Shown piece after piece: positions 1 through 6,270 of a stretch of 11,491 nt of DNA. Position 1 is the first letter of the stretch; each line of letters opens with the position of its first letter. A program made the translations under genes and the position numbers. The notes under the pieces were generated by a model, which saw only the letters and a program-made list of their open reading frames with translations, ran no database searches and was not told the DNA's origin. This stretch comes from an uncultured Oceanobacillus sp. (GTDB taxonomy: Bacteria > Bacillota > Bacilli > Bacillales > Amphibacillaceae), in assembly GCA_938004015.1 (NCBI GenBank), contig CALKWU010000007.1:1-11491 (forward strand). The letters run 5' to 3'.

Positions 1-980
1 GATGGGTGCACCCGGTTCGTTAGGAGCACCATATACATTTTTTTCTTCAGGTCGAGCCATACGGTTGTGCCGGTGAATCCGTAATGACCGACGATTTTGC
101 TGTCATCCGCTTCATGGAATATTTGCCATGCCAATCCTCTGCCTTCATTCAGTTCTTTTGTATAGTTGATGAATGAATGGATTGTCAGATCAGAGGCAAA
201 AAGACGTGGTTCATTGTCGAGGGCATCGAGAATCATCTCGCAAAATATTCCCACATCCATTGCTGTAGAAAAGGTACCGGCGTGCCCGGCAACACCACCT
301 AATAGTTCTGCATTTTCGTCATGGACGATTCCACGTTTCACCATTTTCCGTTCCGGGAGATATTCGGTGGCGACAACTCGATCGATGAAACTGTCATCCG
401 GGTTAAACATCGTGTCTTTCATACCGAGCGGTTCCCATACGTGTTGTGTGAGAAAGACATCAAGCGGCATGCCGCTTGCCTTTTCAATTACATCCCCGAG
501 CAACACATAGCCTCGGTTGCTGTATTTCACTTGCTTATCAGGCGGATATTCCAGACCAGCTGTCAGTATCCCTTGTAAAATCGTTTCTTTGTCCTTGCCA
601 TATTGGATCAAATACGTCCGTTCTGAAAGTCCGGAAGTATGGGTCAATAATTGAAAAACCGTTGTATTCTTCAAGGCGCTATCGATGGACTGGCCATAAA
701 AACGGGATAATGGATCTTGGAGGGATATGACGTTCCGCTCGACAAGAAACATGATGGCCGGCCAAGTAGCGATTACTTTTGTCAAGGAAGCAAGGTCGAA
801 AAGCGAATCTTTTTCCATCGTCATCGCCTCAGGCATGACTTGTGCGTAGCCATATGCTTTATGGAGCAACGTTTTCCCGTTTTTGACAAGGAGGATGACT
901 GCACCAGGGATTTTCCACGTATCGATTGATTGTTGTAAAAATGAATCGATTCGTGGGATAGCGATAGTTTTTCCATTCAA
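1..980 (-). CDS. Serine hydrolase of the class C beta-lactamase fold (AmiE/YbbE-like), 3' end outside window
   Basis: The reading frame is open to the left edge, so the C-terminus is missing. Numbered from the in-frame ATG at 995, it has the S-x-x-K nucleophile motif (S70-L-T-K73), an HTSG segment at 119-122, a Y-S-N motif at 158-160, an HDENA segment at 225-229, a GVAGHAG segment around H238 and an HYGFTGT segment at 304-310. The last two segments and the final LLTNRVHP are typical of the YbbE/AmiE group, in which B. subtilis AmiE is a MurNAc-specific peptidoglycan amidase. General esterase or penicillin-binding-like activity remains possible. No signal peptide is visible, so a cytosolic place is more likely than a secreted one. 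I place the start at TTG 980, which has GGAGGG seven bases upstream; ATG 995 has no recognisable ribosome site. It lies just after the DCC gene and shares its promoter. The fold assignment is firm, the exact substrate is not. Confidence 0.88.
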   Translation of the reverse strand, partial: MNGKTIAIPRIDSFLQQSIDTWKIPGAVILLVKNGKTLLHKAYGYAQVMPEAMTMEKDSLFDLASLTKVIATWPAIMFLVERNVISLQDPLSRFYGQSIDSALKNTTVFQLLTHTSGLSERTYLIQYGKDKETILQGILTAGLEYPPDKQVKYSNRGYVLLGDVIEKASGMPLDVFLTQHVWEPLGMKDTMFNPDDSFIDRVVATEYLPERKMVKRGIVHDENAELLGGVAGHAGTFSTAMDVGIFCEMILDALDNEPRLFASDLTIHSFINYTKELNEGRGLAWQIFHEADDSKIVGHYGFTGTTVWLDLKKKMYMVLLTNRVHP

Positions 981-999
981 TTCGTATCCCTCCATTGTT

Positions 1000-1389
1000 T
1001 CAAAAATAAAATCGTTTTCTTTCTTCTGGAGAAGGCAGTCGACATTCGTTGTTTCCGAACCAGCGATAACGATTGGCGGCAAATTTGTCGTAGAAAAAAT
1101 CTCGAAGCGGCCGAGGAATGATGATGAGCCAATAACTTAATTTCCATAAACCCCTCAATTCTTTTGCGATGCGTAAAGCGGCGGTGGATTTCACGTAAGC
1201 ACGCTCACCAGCGATGAGGACGAAACTGTCCGAATCCTGTGACAGACCATAAACAGCCAATAAACGCTTCCCTGTTTCACCTTTTAACGGTGCAAATTTG
1301 AAAACAGATTTGGAATCTCTTTTTATGATGAATTGCACACTGCCGCTGCAAAAGTTGCATTCTCCATCGTAAAGGACAAAATGTTCCAT
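1000..1389 (-). CDS. DCC-family thiol-disulfide oxidoreductase (DUF393, YuxK-like)
   Basis: A 129-residue protein of the usual family length. The N-terminus carries the defining D-x-x-C-x-x-C motif (D8, C11, C14 within YDGECNFC), followed by a KFAPL segment and the C-terminal FFYDKFAANRYRWFG block, with a late cysteine before LPSPEER. These are the hallmarks of the DUF393/DCC family, predicted thioredoxin-like redox proteins; B. subtilis YuxK belongs here. The physiological partner is unknown. There is no signal peptide. The hydrophobic stretch around WKLSYWLIIIP is a conserved family feature and is not by itself evidence of a membrane segment. The ATG at 1389 has an AAGGGAGG ribosome site eight bases upstream. 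It is the first gene of a leftward two-gene unit with the serine hydrolase, whose TTG start lies 19 bases beyond this stop codon. Confidence 0.88.
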   Translation of the reverse strand: MEHFVLYDGECNFCSGSVQFIIKRDSKSVFKFAPLKGETGKRLLAVYGLSQDSDSFVLIAGERAYVKSTAALRIAKELRGLWKLSYWLIIIPRPLRDFFYDKFAANRYRWFGNNECRLPSPEERKRFYF

Positions 1390-1418
1390 GCCATTTGCCT
1401 CCCTTAGTGATTACTGTC

Positions 1419-1447
1419 ATTATATGCTGAATTTCATATTCGTACAA
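1419..1447 (-). promoter_or_regulatory. SigmaA-type promoter for the DCC-serine hydrolase unit
   Basis: On the minus strand the -35 hexamer TTGTAC (1442-1447) lies 17 bases before a perfect -10 TATAAT (1419-1424). The DCC start codon lies 29 bases beyond the -10. The spacing is ideal and no competing element is visible. Confidence 0.7.
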
Positions 1448-1469
1448 TGCGTTTCCCCTTTATTGTCAC

Positions 1470-1498
1470 TTGTAAAAACTGTATTACTGCTCTATCAT
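1470..1498 (+). promoter_or_regulatory. Candidate upstream sigmaA promoter (P1) of gndA
   Basis: TTGTAA (1470-1475), a 17-base spacer and TATCAT (1493-1498, five of six matches to TATAAT). It would give a leader of about 230 bases before gndA, so it is either one of several start sites or a chance match. Confidence 0.4.
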
Positions 1499-1520
1499 TA
1501 TAAGTATGGAACACAAATTA

Positions 1521-1550
1521 GTTTAATCGACAAATTAACTGGGGTATAAT
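1521..1550 (+). promoter_or_regulatory. Candidate general-stress (sigmaB) promoter, overlapping a sigmaA -10, upstream of gndA
   Basis: GTTTAA (1521-1526), 15 bases, then GGGTAT (1542-1547). This matches the Bacillus sigmaB consensus GTTTAA-N12-15-GGGTAT exactly in both hexamers, at the long end of the spacer range. TATAAT (1545-1550) overlaps it and could be read by sigmaA, although its -35 region is poor. The 8-mer ACAAATTA occurs at 1513-1520 and again at 1530-1537, flanking the -35 element. Confidence 0.4.
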
Positions 1551-1580
1551 AAAGAGAGTAAGTAATGAATGTAGCCGTAC

Positions 1581-1625
1581 AACATCTTTTTTTCAATTGC
1601 TCATAGAGAATCGAAAAAAGACGTT
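1581..1625 (+). promoter_or_regulatory. Hairpin in the gndA leader
   Basis: An imperfect, AU-rich inverted repeat. The left arm AACATCTTTTTTTC and following bases pair with the right arm ending GAAAAAAGACGTT, with two small bulges and two mismatches, around a three-base loop near 1602-1604. The T-run lies on the 5' arm, so it is not an intrinsic terminator for gndA. It may affect mRNA stability or be a regulatory leader; no known riboswitch class is recognised. Confidence 0.4.
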
Positions 1626-1657
1626 ATTTGCATGAATATGGAATATGGGACAAACTA

Positions 1658-1672
1658 ATGGAAACGCTGGTT
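1658..1672 (+). promoter_or_regulatory. Candidate CcpA cre box in the gndA leader
   Basis: ATGGAAACGCTGGTT matches 14 of 15 positions of the Bacillus cre consensus WTGNAANCGNWNNCW, including the CG core. It lies about 60 bases before the gndA start and downstream of both candidate promoters, where CcpA would act as a roadblock. It overlaps a short inverted repeat, ACTAA-N12-TTAGT (1654-1675). Confidence 0.4.
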
Positions 1673-1734
1673 AGTGGATGAATTTACCTACAAATCATTT
1701 AGATAAAACTTTTTACGAGAGGAAAGGGATCAAT

Positions 1735-3141
1735 ATGGCACAACAAATTGGAGTAATCGGCCTGGCGGTCATGGGTAAGAACTTGGCATTGAATATTGAG
1801 AGCAGAGGGTATTCGGTAGCGGTGTATAACCGGACATATGCACGGACAGAAGAGTTTTTGGAAAACGAAGCAAAGGGAAAAAATGTAGTAGGCGCAAAAA
1901 CGATTGAGGAATTCGTCAATTCCCTTGAAAAACCGAGAAAAATTTTATTGATGGTGAAAGCCGGCCCAGCGACAGATGCAACGATTGAATCGTTGCAACC
2001 ATATTTGGAAAAAGGCGACATTTTGATTGATGGAGGAAATACCCTCTATGAAGATACGATGCGCCGAAACAAAACGCTTGACGAAACAGGCATCCATTTT
2101 ATCGGTACCGGGGTTTCCGGTGGGGAAGAAGGGGCTTTGACTGGCCCATCACTCATGCCTGGTGGTCAGAAGGAAGCTTATGAACTCGTTGCACCGATTT
2201 TTGAGGCGATTGCGGCAAAAGTCGACGGGGAACCATGTGTCACTTATATCGGCCCGAATGGTGCGGGACATTTCGTAAAAATGGTCCATAACGGCATCGA
2301 ATATGGCGATATGCAATTGATTGCAGAATCTTACTTCATCATGAAACACATCCTGGGAATGAATGCGGAAGAATTGAGCGAGGTATTCAAGGAATGGAAC
2401 AAGGGTGAACTGGACAGCTATTTGATTGAAATCACAGCTGATATATTCACGAAAAAAGACGAAGAGACAGGCGAGCCTTTAGTCGAATTGATTATGGATA
2501 AGGCAGGACAAAAAGGTACCGGAAAATGGACGAGCAAAAATGCCCTTGACTTGGGTGTTCCATTGCCGCTCATTACTGAATCCGTATTTGCCCGTTTCAT
2601 CTCTTCTTTGAAAGAGGAGCGTGTAGCGGCAAGCAAAGTGTTGTCTGGTCCGACTCCAGCAAAATATGAAGGTAACCGTGAAGAGCTCATTGAAAAAATC
2701 CGGAAAGCACTATACATGAGTAAAATCGTCTCCTATGCCCAAGGTTTTGCGCAAATGCGTGCGGCTTCGGAAGAAAACGACTGGAACTTGCAATTTGGGG
2801 ATATTGCCATGATTTGGCGTGGCGGCTGTATCATCCGTGCGAAGTTCTTGCAAAAAATCAAAGATGCTTATGATCGTGACCCGAACTTGCCAAACTTGAT
2901 GTTGGATCCGTATTTCAAAGAAGTGGTGGAAGGGTATCAGGATGCTTTACGTGAAGTCGTCGCCCTCGCCGTGAAAAATGGAATCGCCGTACCGACGTTC
3001 GCCAGTGCGATTGCTTACTATGACAGCTATCGTTCTGCAGATTTATCGGCCAACTTGATCCAAGCACAGCGCGATTACTTCGGTGCTCATACGTACGAAC
3101 GTAAAGACAAAGAAGGAACATTCCACACGAACTGGTTCTAA
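1735..3141 (+). CDS. gndA: 6-phosphogluconate dehydrogenase, decarboxylating, NADP-dependent
   Basis: A cytosolic enzyme of the oxidative pentose phosphate pathway: 6-phosphogluconate + NADP+ gives ribulose 5-phosphate + CO2 + NADPH. The 468-residue product has the usual long-form length. The N-terminal Rossmann motif is GLAVMG (9-14), with NRT (32-34) after the second strand, the NADP-type signature that separates GndA from the NAD-preferring GntZ. GGEEGA and GPSLMPGG follow at about 129-144, and the catalytic block has K182, N186 and E189 in the FVKMVHNGIEY segment. The C-terminal QAQRDYFGAHTYER and HTNWF ending is intact. The whole protein reads as an orthologue of B. subtilis GndA. The frame is open back to 1678, but ATG 1735 has AAAGGG six bases upstream and matches the family N-terminus, so the 19-residue extension is rejected. 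It is monocistronic, with terminators at 3146-3232. Confidence 0.97.
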   Translation: MAQQIGVIGLAVMGKNLALNIESRGYSVAVYNRTYARTEEFLENEAKGKNVVGAKTIEEFVNSLEKPRKILLMVKAGPATDATIESLQPYLEKGDILIDGGNTLYEDTMRRNKTLDETGIHFIGTGVSGGEEGALTGPSLMPGGQKEAYELVAPIFEAIAAKVDGEPCVTYIGPNGAGHFVKMVHNGIEYGDMQLIAESYFIMKHILGMNAEELSEVFKEWNKGELDSYLIEITADIFTKKDEETGEPLVELIMDKAGQKGTGKWTSKNALDLGVPLPLITESVFARFISSLKEERVAASKVLSGPTPAKYEGNREELIEKIRKALYMSKIVSYAQGFAQMRAASEENDWNLQFGDIAMIWRGGCIIRAKFLQKIKDAYDRDPNLPNLMLDPYFKEVVEGYQDALREVVALAVKNGIAVPTFASAIAYYDSYRSADLSANLIQAQRDYFGAHTYERKDKEGTFHTNWF

Positions 3142-3145
3142 TAAA

Positions 3146-3188
3146 TGGGACAAAAAGGGACAGTCCCTGATCGACCCAGGGACTGCCC
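3146..3188. repeat. GGGACA-type dyad downstream of gndA
   Basis: TGGGACAAA is followed by a strong inverted repeat: GGGACAGTCCCTG (3157-3169) pairs with CAGGGACTGCCC (3177-3188) with a single bulged A and a seven-base loop. Only a weak T-stretch follows, so it is a poor terminator alone. It resembles dispersed GGGACA/TGTCCC intergenic dyads of Bacillales genomes, and TGGGACAAA recurs at 1646-1654 and 9857-9865. Confidence 0.5.
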
Positions 3189-3201
3189 ATTCATTTTACT
3201 C

Positions 3202-3232
3202 AAAAGCATGGGAAATTCTCCCGTGCTTTTTT
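3202..3232. terminator. Bidirectional intrinsic terminator between gndA and the ROK gene
   Basis: AAAAGCATGGGA (3202-3213) pairs with TCCCGTGCTTTT (3219-3230) around a five-base loop, with one T-G wobble. A run of six T (3227-3232) follows on the plus strand, and the matching A-run serves the leftward ROK gene, whose stop codon begins at its edge. Confidence 0.85.
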
Positions 3233-4401
3233 CATGCCATTTTTTCTTTAGGAAAAATAAGTTCTTTCACTTCAAAAAAATTTTGGATGCCCATGGCACA
3301 AGCTCCTAAAACGCTTGCGTCTTGCCCTAAATCGGAAAGGACGATGCGGCCGTAAACACTTACGGATGAGCGGAGTCTTTTTTCTATTTCTTCAACCGCA
3401 TTTGGATAGAGTTTCAGCAATTCGCTATTGATGATTAATGTTTCCGGATTGTATGAATTGATCATATTGTTGATTCCGATTGCCACATAATCGATGAACT
3501 GATCCATGATTTCGAGAGTGGTTTCATCATTTGATTCGATCAATGTTTTGATATCTATACAGGTCAATCCCGGTCGATCCAGTTTTTCTTTCAATTCGGA
3601 TAAGACGACAGGTTCCGCAGCATACAGTTCCCAACAACCGTGATTGCCGCAACGGCATTCTCTTCCGTAAGGGGAAATGATCATATGTCCGATTTCCCCT
3701 GCATAACCATCATTGCCTTTCACGAGTTGCCCATCGTTGATGATGCCTGCCCCAATTCCGGAACTGAGTACAATCCCCAAGAGATCATCACTTTCCGGAT
3801 ATTTGTAAACTCTCTCCGCAAAAACGGATAAATTAGCGGAGTTTTCGATGGAGATGTCCATATCCAATTTCTTTTCGATGTCCGCTTTCAAATCCTTGTT
3901 TGTCCAGTGAAGCCTTGGAATGAACTGAATCCACTCATCGTTGTGGACCGTACCATGGATGCCGATGATCGTTTGCGCCAGTCCATAATGGCTCTCGGCG
4001 TATTTTTTCTTGTAATTCCCGATTTCTGCGATGAGGATGGTCAACACGTCTTCATAAACTTCCGTGTCCACGTGCAGCTTTTTTCCGTCGACGAAATTGC
4101 CTTGCAAGTCAGATATGCGGAATTTGATTTCTTTGTAATCGAGATCGATACCCAGCACAAAACCGGCGCTTCCATTGATCGACAACATGATGGGGCGTCT
4201 TCCTACAGTGTGATGCTCTTGTTGGGTTTCCGTTACGAGTTTTTCGTCAATCAATTCTGCGACTTGGGAAGATATGGTCGCTTTATTCAAACCAGTTGTC
4301 TTCGCAATATCCGAACGGGAAATATAACCATGTCTGATGATGTTTTGTATGATGAGTCCTCTATTCAACTTTTTTATGTATGAACTGTCCCCAGTAACCA
4401 T
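3232..4401 (-). CDS. ROK-family transcriptional repressor (XylR/NagC type)
   Basis: A DNA-binding sugar-responsive repressor of 389 residues, close to B. subtilis XylR in length. An N-terminal winged helix-turn-helix covers about residues 10-65 (RSDIAKTTGLNKATISSQV, then a GRRP wing). A ROK domain follows, with GIHG, SSGIGAGI and the zinc-site signature H239 plus C249-x-C251-x4-C256. The kinase catalytic aspartate of ENDAN is serine here (IENSANL), and the ATP-binding DxGGT loop is absent, which fits a regulator rather than a glucokinase. The start is ATG 4401, with AAAGGAGG seven bases upstream; an in-frame ATG at 4428 lacks a site. It stands divergently from a decayed sugar oxidoreductase, suggesting its original target operon. 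The effector sugar cannot be told from sequence. gndA, ending convergently, is not obviously a target. Confidence 0.9.
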   Translation of the reverse strand: MVTGDSSYIKKLNRGLIIQNIIRHGYISRSDIAKTTGLNKATISSQVAELIDEKLVTETQQEHHTVGRRPIMLSINGSAGFVLGIDLDYKEIKFRISDLQGNFVDGKKLHVDTEVYEDVLTILIAEIGNYKKKYAESHYGLAQTIIGIHGTVHNDEWIQFIPRLHWTNKDLKADIEKKLDMDISIENSANLSVFAERVYKYPESDDLLGIVLSSGIGAGIINDGQLVKGNDGYAGEIGHMIISPYGRECRCGNHGCWELYAAEPVVLSELKEKLDRPGLTCIDIKTLIESNDETTLEIMDQFIDYVAIGINNMINSYNPETLIINSELLKLYPNAVEEIEKRLRSSVSVYGRIVLSDLGQDASVLGACAMGIQNFFEVKELIFPKEKMA

Positions 4402-4478
4402 ATCACTGCCTCCTTTACACGAAACCATGTATCGTATTTAAGGGACATCACCTTTCGAAAAAGCTGCGATTTTCAAAA

Positions 4479-4493
4479 TGGAAGTGTTTTCAT
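4479..4493 (-). promoter_or_regulatory. Weak cre-like box downstream of the ROK promoter
   Basis: On the minus strand ATGAAAACACTTCCA matches 14 of 15 cre consensus positions, but the mismatch falls in the central CG. It lies about 10-20 bases beyond the expected transcription start, the same arrangement as at msmX. Confidence 0.3.
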
Positions 4494-4508
4494 AAACTCA
4501 TATAGTCC

Positions 4509-4517
4509 ATTATAGCA
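4509..4517 (-). promoter_or_regulatory. Extended -10 promoter of the ROK gene
   Basis: On the minus strand TGCTATAAT is a perfect extended -10 (TGnTATAAT). No good -35 is visible, as is common for extended -10 promoters. The leader to the ROK start is about 100 bases. Confidence 0.55.
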
Positions 4518-4585
4518 AAAATCCATTCCAATAAAATAAGTATTCTCATTCATTGGTAATTATTTGTTGCCTATTTAAAATAAAA

Positions 4586-4964
4586 GTGGAGTTGGAAGAT
4601 TATGGGGACGCTACATTGGTCGGGGAAAATGGTGCAACCTTTTACTTTAAAGTCGACTGGTTTACGCCCGATGGATTGACTACATGGGGTGATGGCCGTG
4701 CATTCATCACCGGAGGATGGTTACATCGAAATCCGTAAATACGAAGACGTGGCAAAAAACAAATCTGGAGACCACTTGTTCCTTGTCAATAAAGATGGGG
4801 AAAAATACTACCATTTGGAAGGGAAAGTAGGCTTCCCGTTCTTCGGTGAATTGATCAAAGATTGCATCCACCGTACGGAAAACGCCATGACCCAGGAACA
4901 TGCTTTCAAAGCAGCGGCACTTTGCCTTGAAGCGCAAGCGAAAGTAGTCCGCATCACTGGTTAA
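4586..4964 (+). pseudogene. Remnant of a Gfo/Idh/MocA-family oxidoreductase (C-terminal third, frameshifted)
   Basis: Two abutting frames together read as the C-terminal third of a Gfo/Idh/MocA NAD(P)-dependent sugar or inositol dehydrogenase. The first (4586 to about 4711) gives EDYGDATLVGENGAT, VDWFTPDGL and TWGDGRAFI. The second (about 4713-4964) gives EDGYIEIRKYEDVAK, GKVGFPFFGELIKDC and RTENAMTQEHAFKAA. The frame changes at 4711-4713, best explained by loss of two bases (or gain of one) between the FITG and DGYIEI segments. About 126 codons remain of the usual 330-390; the Rossmann domain, the EKP motif and the catalytic lysine and histidine are gone, and there is no start codon with a ribosome site. 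The 5' boundary near 4586 abuts the ROK promoter region, so a deletion probably removed the gene's front. It is not expected to encode a working enzyme. Confidence 0.85.
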
Positions 4965-4997
4965 TGTCCTTCTGATTTGTTGATGCGAAGTGGAAAA

Positions 4998-5042
4998 GCT
5001 GGGAGAACGAAGCGAATCGTTTCTCCCAGCATCTTGTTTTTT
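4998..5042. terminator. Bidirectional terminator between the oxidoreductase remnant and msmX
   Basis: GCTGGGAGAACGA (4998-5010) pairs with TCGTTTCTCCCAGC (5017-5030) with one bulged base. ATCTTGTTTTTT follows on the plus strand and TTTT follows on the minus strand. It ends the leftward msmX transcript and would once have ended the oxidoreductase operon. Confidence 0.85.
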
Positions 5043-5049
5043 CGCAAGT

Positions 5050-6150
5050 TTACAACAAAATGTTTTCTTCCGTATCCACGTCAAAGAAGTGGGCTTTGTT
5101 CATATCAAAAGCTAAATCGACGGTATCTCCGTTTTTCACTTTGGAGCGTGAATCGATCCGTGATATGAACTCCTGACCGGCGACTGTAGAGTACAGGAAG
5201 ATTTCCGCACCATTCAATTCGGCAACATCGATGTAAGCGGAAACTTTTGTTTCTGGTGTTGATTCAATGAAAAGGAGTTCATCGTGGATGTCTTCCGGAC
5301 GGATACCCATGATCACTTCTTTATCCGAGTAGCCTTTTTCTTTCAATGTTTTCAACTTGCCCTCGGGGATTTTAATCTTCACATCATTTATGACGAAATA
5401 TGAATCCTTCAGCGAACCGGTGAAGAAATTCATTGCCGGTGAACCGATGAAACCTCCGACAAAAACATTTTCAGGCTTTTCATAAACTTCTTCCGGAGCC
5501 CCAACTTGTTGAATGATCCCATCTTTCATGACGACGAGACGGGTTGCCATCGTCATCGCTTCCGTCTGGTCGTGTGTCACGTAAATCGTCGTGGAGTCCA
5601 GGCGTCGATGAAGTTTTTGGATTTCCGCCCTCATCTGTACACGCAGCTTGGCGTCAAGGTTCGACAAAGGCTCGTCCATCAAGAATACTTTCGGATCCCG
5701 CACAATCGCCCGGCCTAAAGCGACACGTTGACGCTGACCACCAGAAAGGGCTTTCGGTTTACGGTCCAAATATTCTTCCAAACCTAAAATTTTTGCAGCA
5801 TCTTTAACCCGACGATCGATTTCGTCTTTTTTGAATTTCCGAAGCTTCAATCCGAAAGCCATGTTATCATATACGCTCATATGTGGATACAATGCATAGT
5901 TTTGGAAAACCATCGCGATGTCCCGATCTTTTGGCGCCACATCGTTCATCCGTTTTTCATCGATGTAAAGGTCGCCTTCCGTGATTTCTTCCAAACCGGC
6001 AATCATCCTTAACGTCGTTGATTTTCCACAGCCGGATGGACCGACGAAGACAATGAATTCCTTGTCTTCGATGTGCAAATTGAAATTTTGAACAGCGACA
6101 ACATCCTTATCGTATTTTTTCGTGATATTTTCCAGACGCAATTCAGCCAT
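5050..6150 (-). CDS. msmX: Sugar ABC transporter ATP-binding protein, MsmX/UgpC family
   Basis: A cytoplasmic ATPase that powers carbohydrate ABC importers; MsmX in B. subtilis is shared by several permeases. The 366-residue length fits (about 365 in B. subtilis). Walker A is GPSGCGKST (37-45), the Q-loop glutamine Q83, the signature LSGGQ 135-139, Walker B VFLMDE 155-160, the D-loop SNLD 163-166 and the switch histidine H193. The C-terminal regulatory part has FIGSPAMNF (234-242) and GIRPEDI (282-288), typical of the MalK/UgpC/MsmX branch. No permease or binding-protein gene is adjacent, which supports a shared orphan ATPase. ATG 6150 has a GGGGGAG site seven bases upstream. It has its own promoter with a cre-like box, and it lies downstream of the CdaR-type gene in the same direction, so read-through from that gene is possible. 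Confidence 0.93.
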   Translation of the reverse strand: MAELRLENITKKYDKDVVAVQNFNLHIEDKEFIVFVGPSGCGKSTTLRMIAGLEEITEGDLYIDEKRMNDVAPKDRDIAMVFQNYALYPHMSVYDNMAFGLKLRKFKKDEIDRRVKDAAKILGLEEYLDRKPKALSGGQRQRVALGRAIVRDPKVFLMDEPLSNLDAKLRVQMRAEIQKLHRRLDSTTIYVTHDQTEAMTMATRLVVMKDGIIQQVGAPEEVYEKPENVFVGGFIGSPAMNFFTGSLKDSYFVINDVKIKIPEGKLKTLKEKGYSDKEVIMGIRPEDIHDELLFIESTPETKVSAYIDVAELNGAEIFLYSTVAGQEFISRIDSRSKVKNGDTVDLAFDMNKAHFFDVDTEENILL

Positions 6151-6174
6151 TTTCCTACTCCCCCTATCAGTATA

Positions 6175-6189
6175 TTGAAAACGCTTTAT
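6175..6189 (+). promoter_or_regulatory. Candidate CcpA cre box upstream of msmX
   Basis: TTGAAAACGCTTTAT matches 14 of 15 positions of WTGNAANCGNWNNCW. It lies just downstream of the msmX -10, about 25 bases before the start codon, where CcpA binding would repress. Confidence 0.55.
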
Positions 6190-6200
6190 TTGATGCTTTT

Positions 6201-6206
6201 ATTATA
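6201..6206 (-). promoter_or_regulatory. msmX promoter -10 region
   Basis: A perfect TATAAT on the minus strand, 50 bases before the msmX start codon. The -35 is weak. The spacer contains a 13-base AT-rich palindrome, AAGATAATATCTT (6208-6220), which could be an operator. Confidence 0.5.
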
Positions 6207-6270
6207 GAAGATAATATCTTTCGAATATATAGTCATCCTGCACAAAAAATTCCGCTTGTTTTAGGCAAAT

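Noticed and set aside
1581..1625. Intrinsic terminator upstream of gndA
   Set aside because: The T-run is on the 5' arm, and no T-tract follows the stem in the plus direction.
1678..1734. N-terminal extension of gndA from an upstream ATG
   Set aside because: It has no ribosome site and does not match the family N-terminus; ATG 1735 has a good site.
3907..4383. 158-codon plus-strand frame inside the ROK gene
   Set aside because: It is antisense to a strongly supported repressor, with no ribosome site or recognisable motif.
3232..4401. ROK sugar kinase (glucokinase)
   Set aside because: An N-terminal helix-turn-helix is present, the catalytic aspartate is serine and the ATP-binding loop is missing.
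4689..4964. The downstream oxidoreductase frame as a separate small gene, or the frame change as programmed frameshifting
   Set aside because: Both frames match consecutive parts of one family, the N-terminal two thirds is missing, and no slippery sequence is present at the break.
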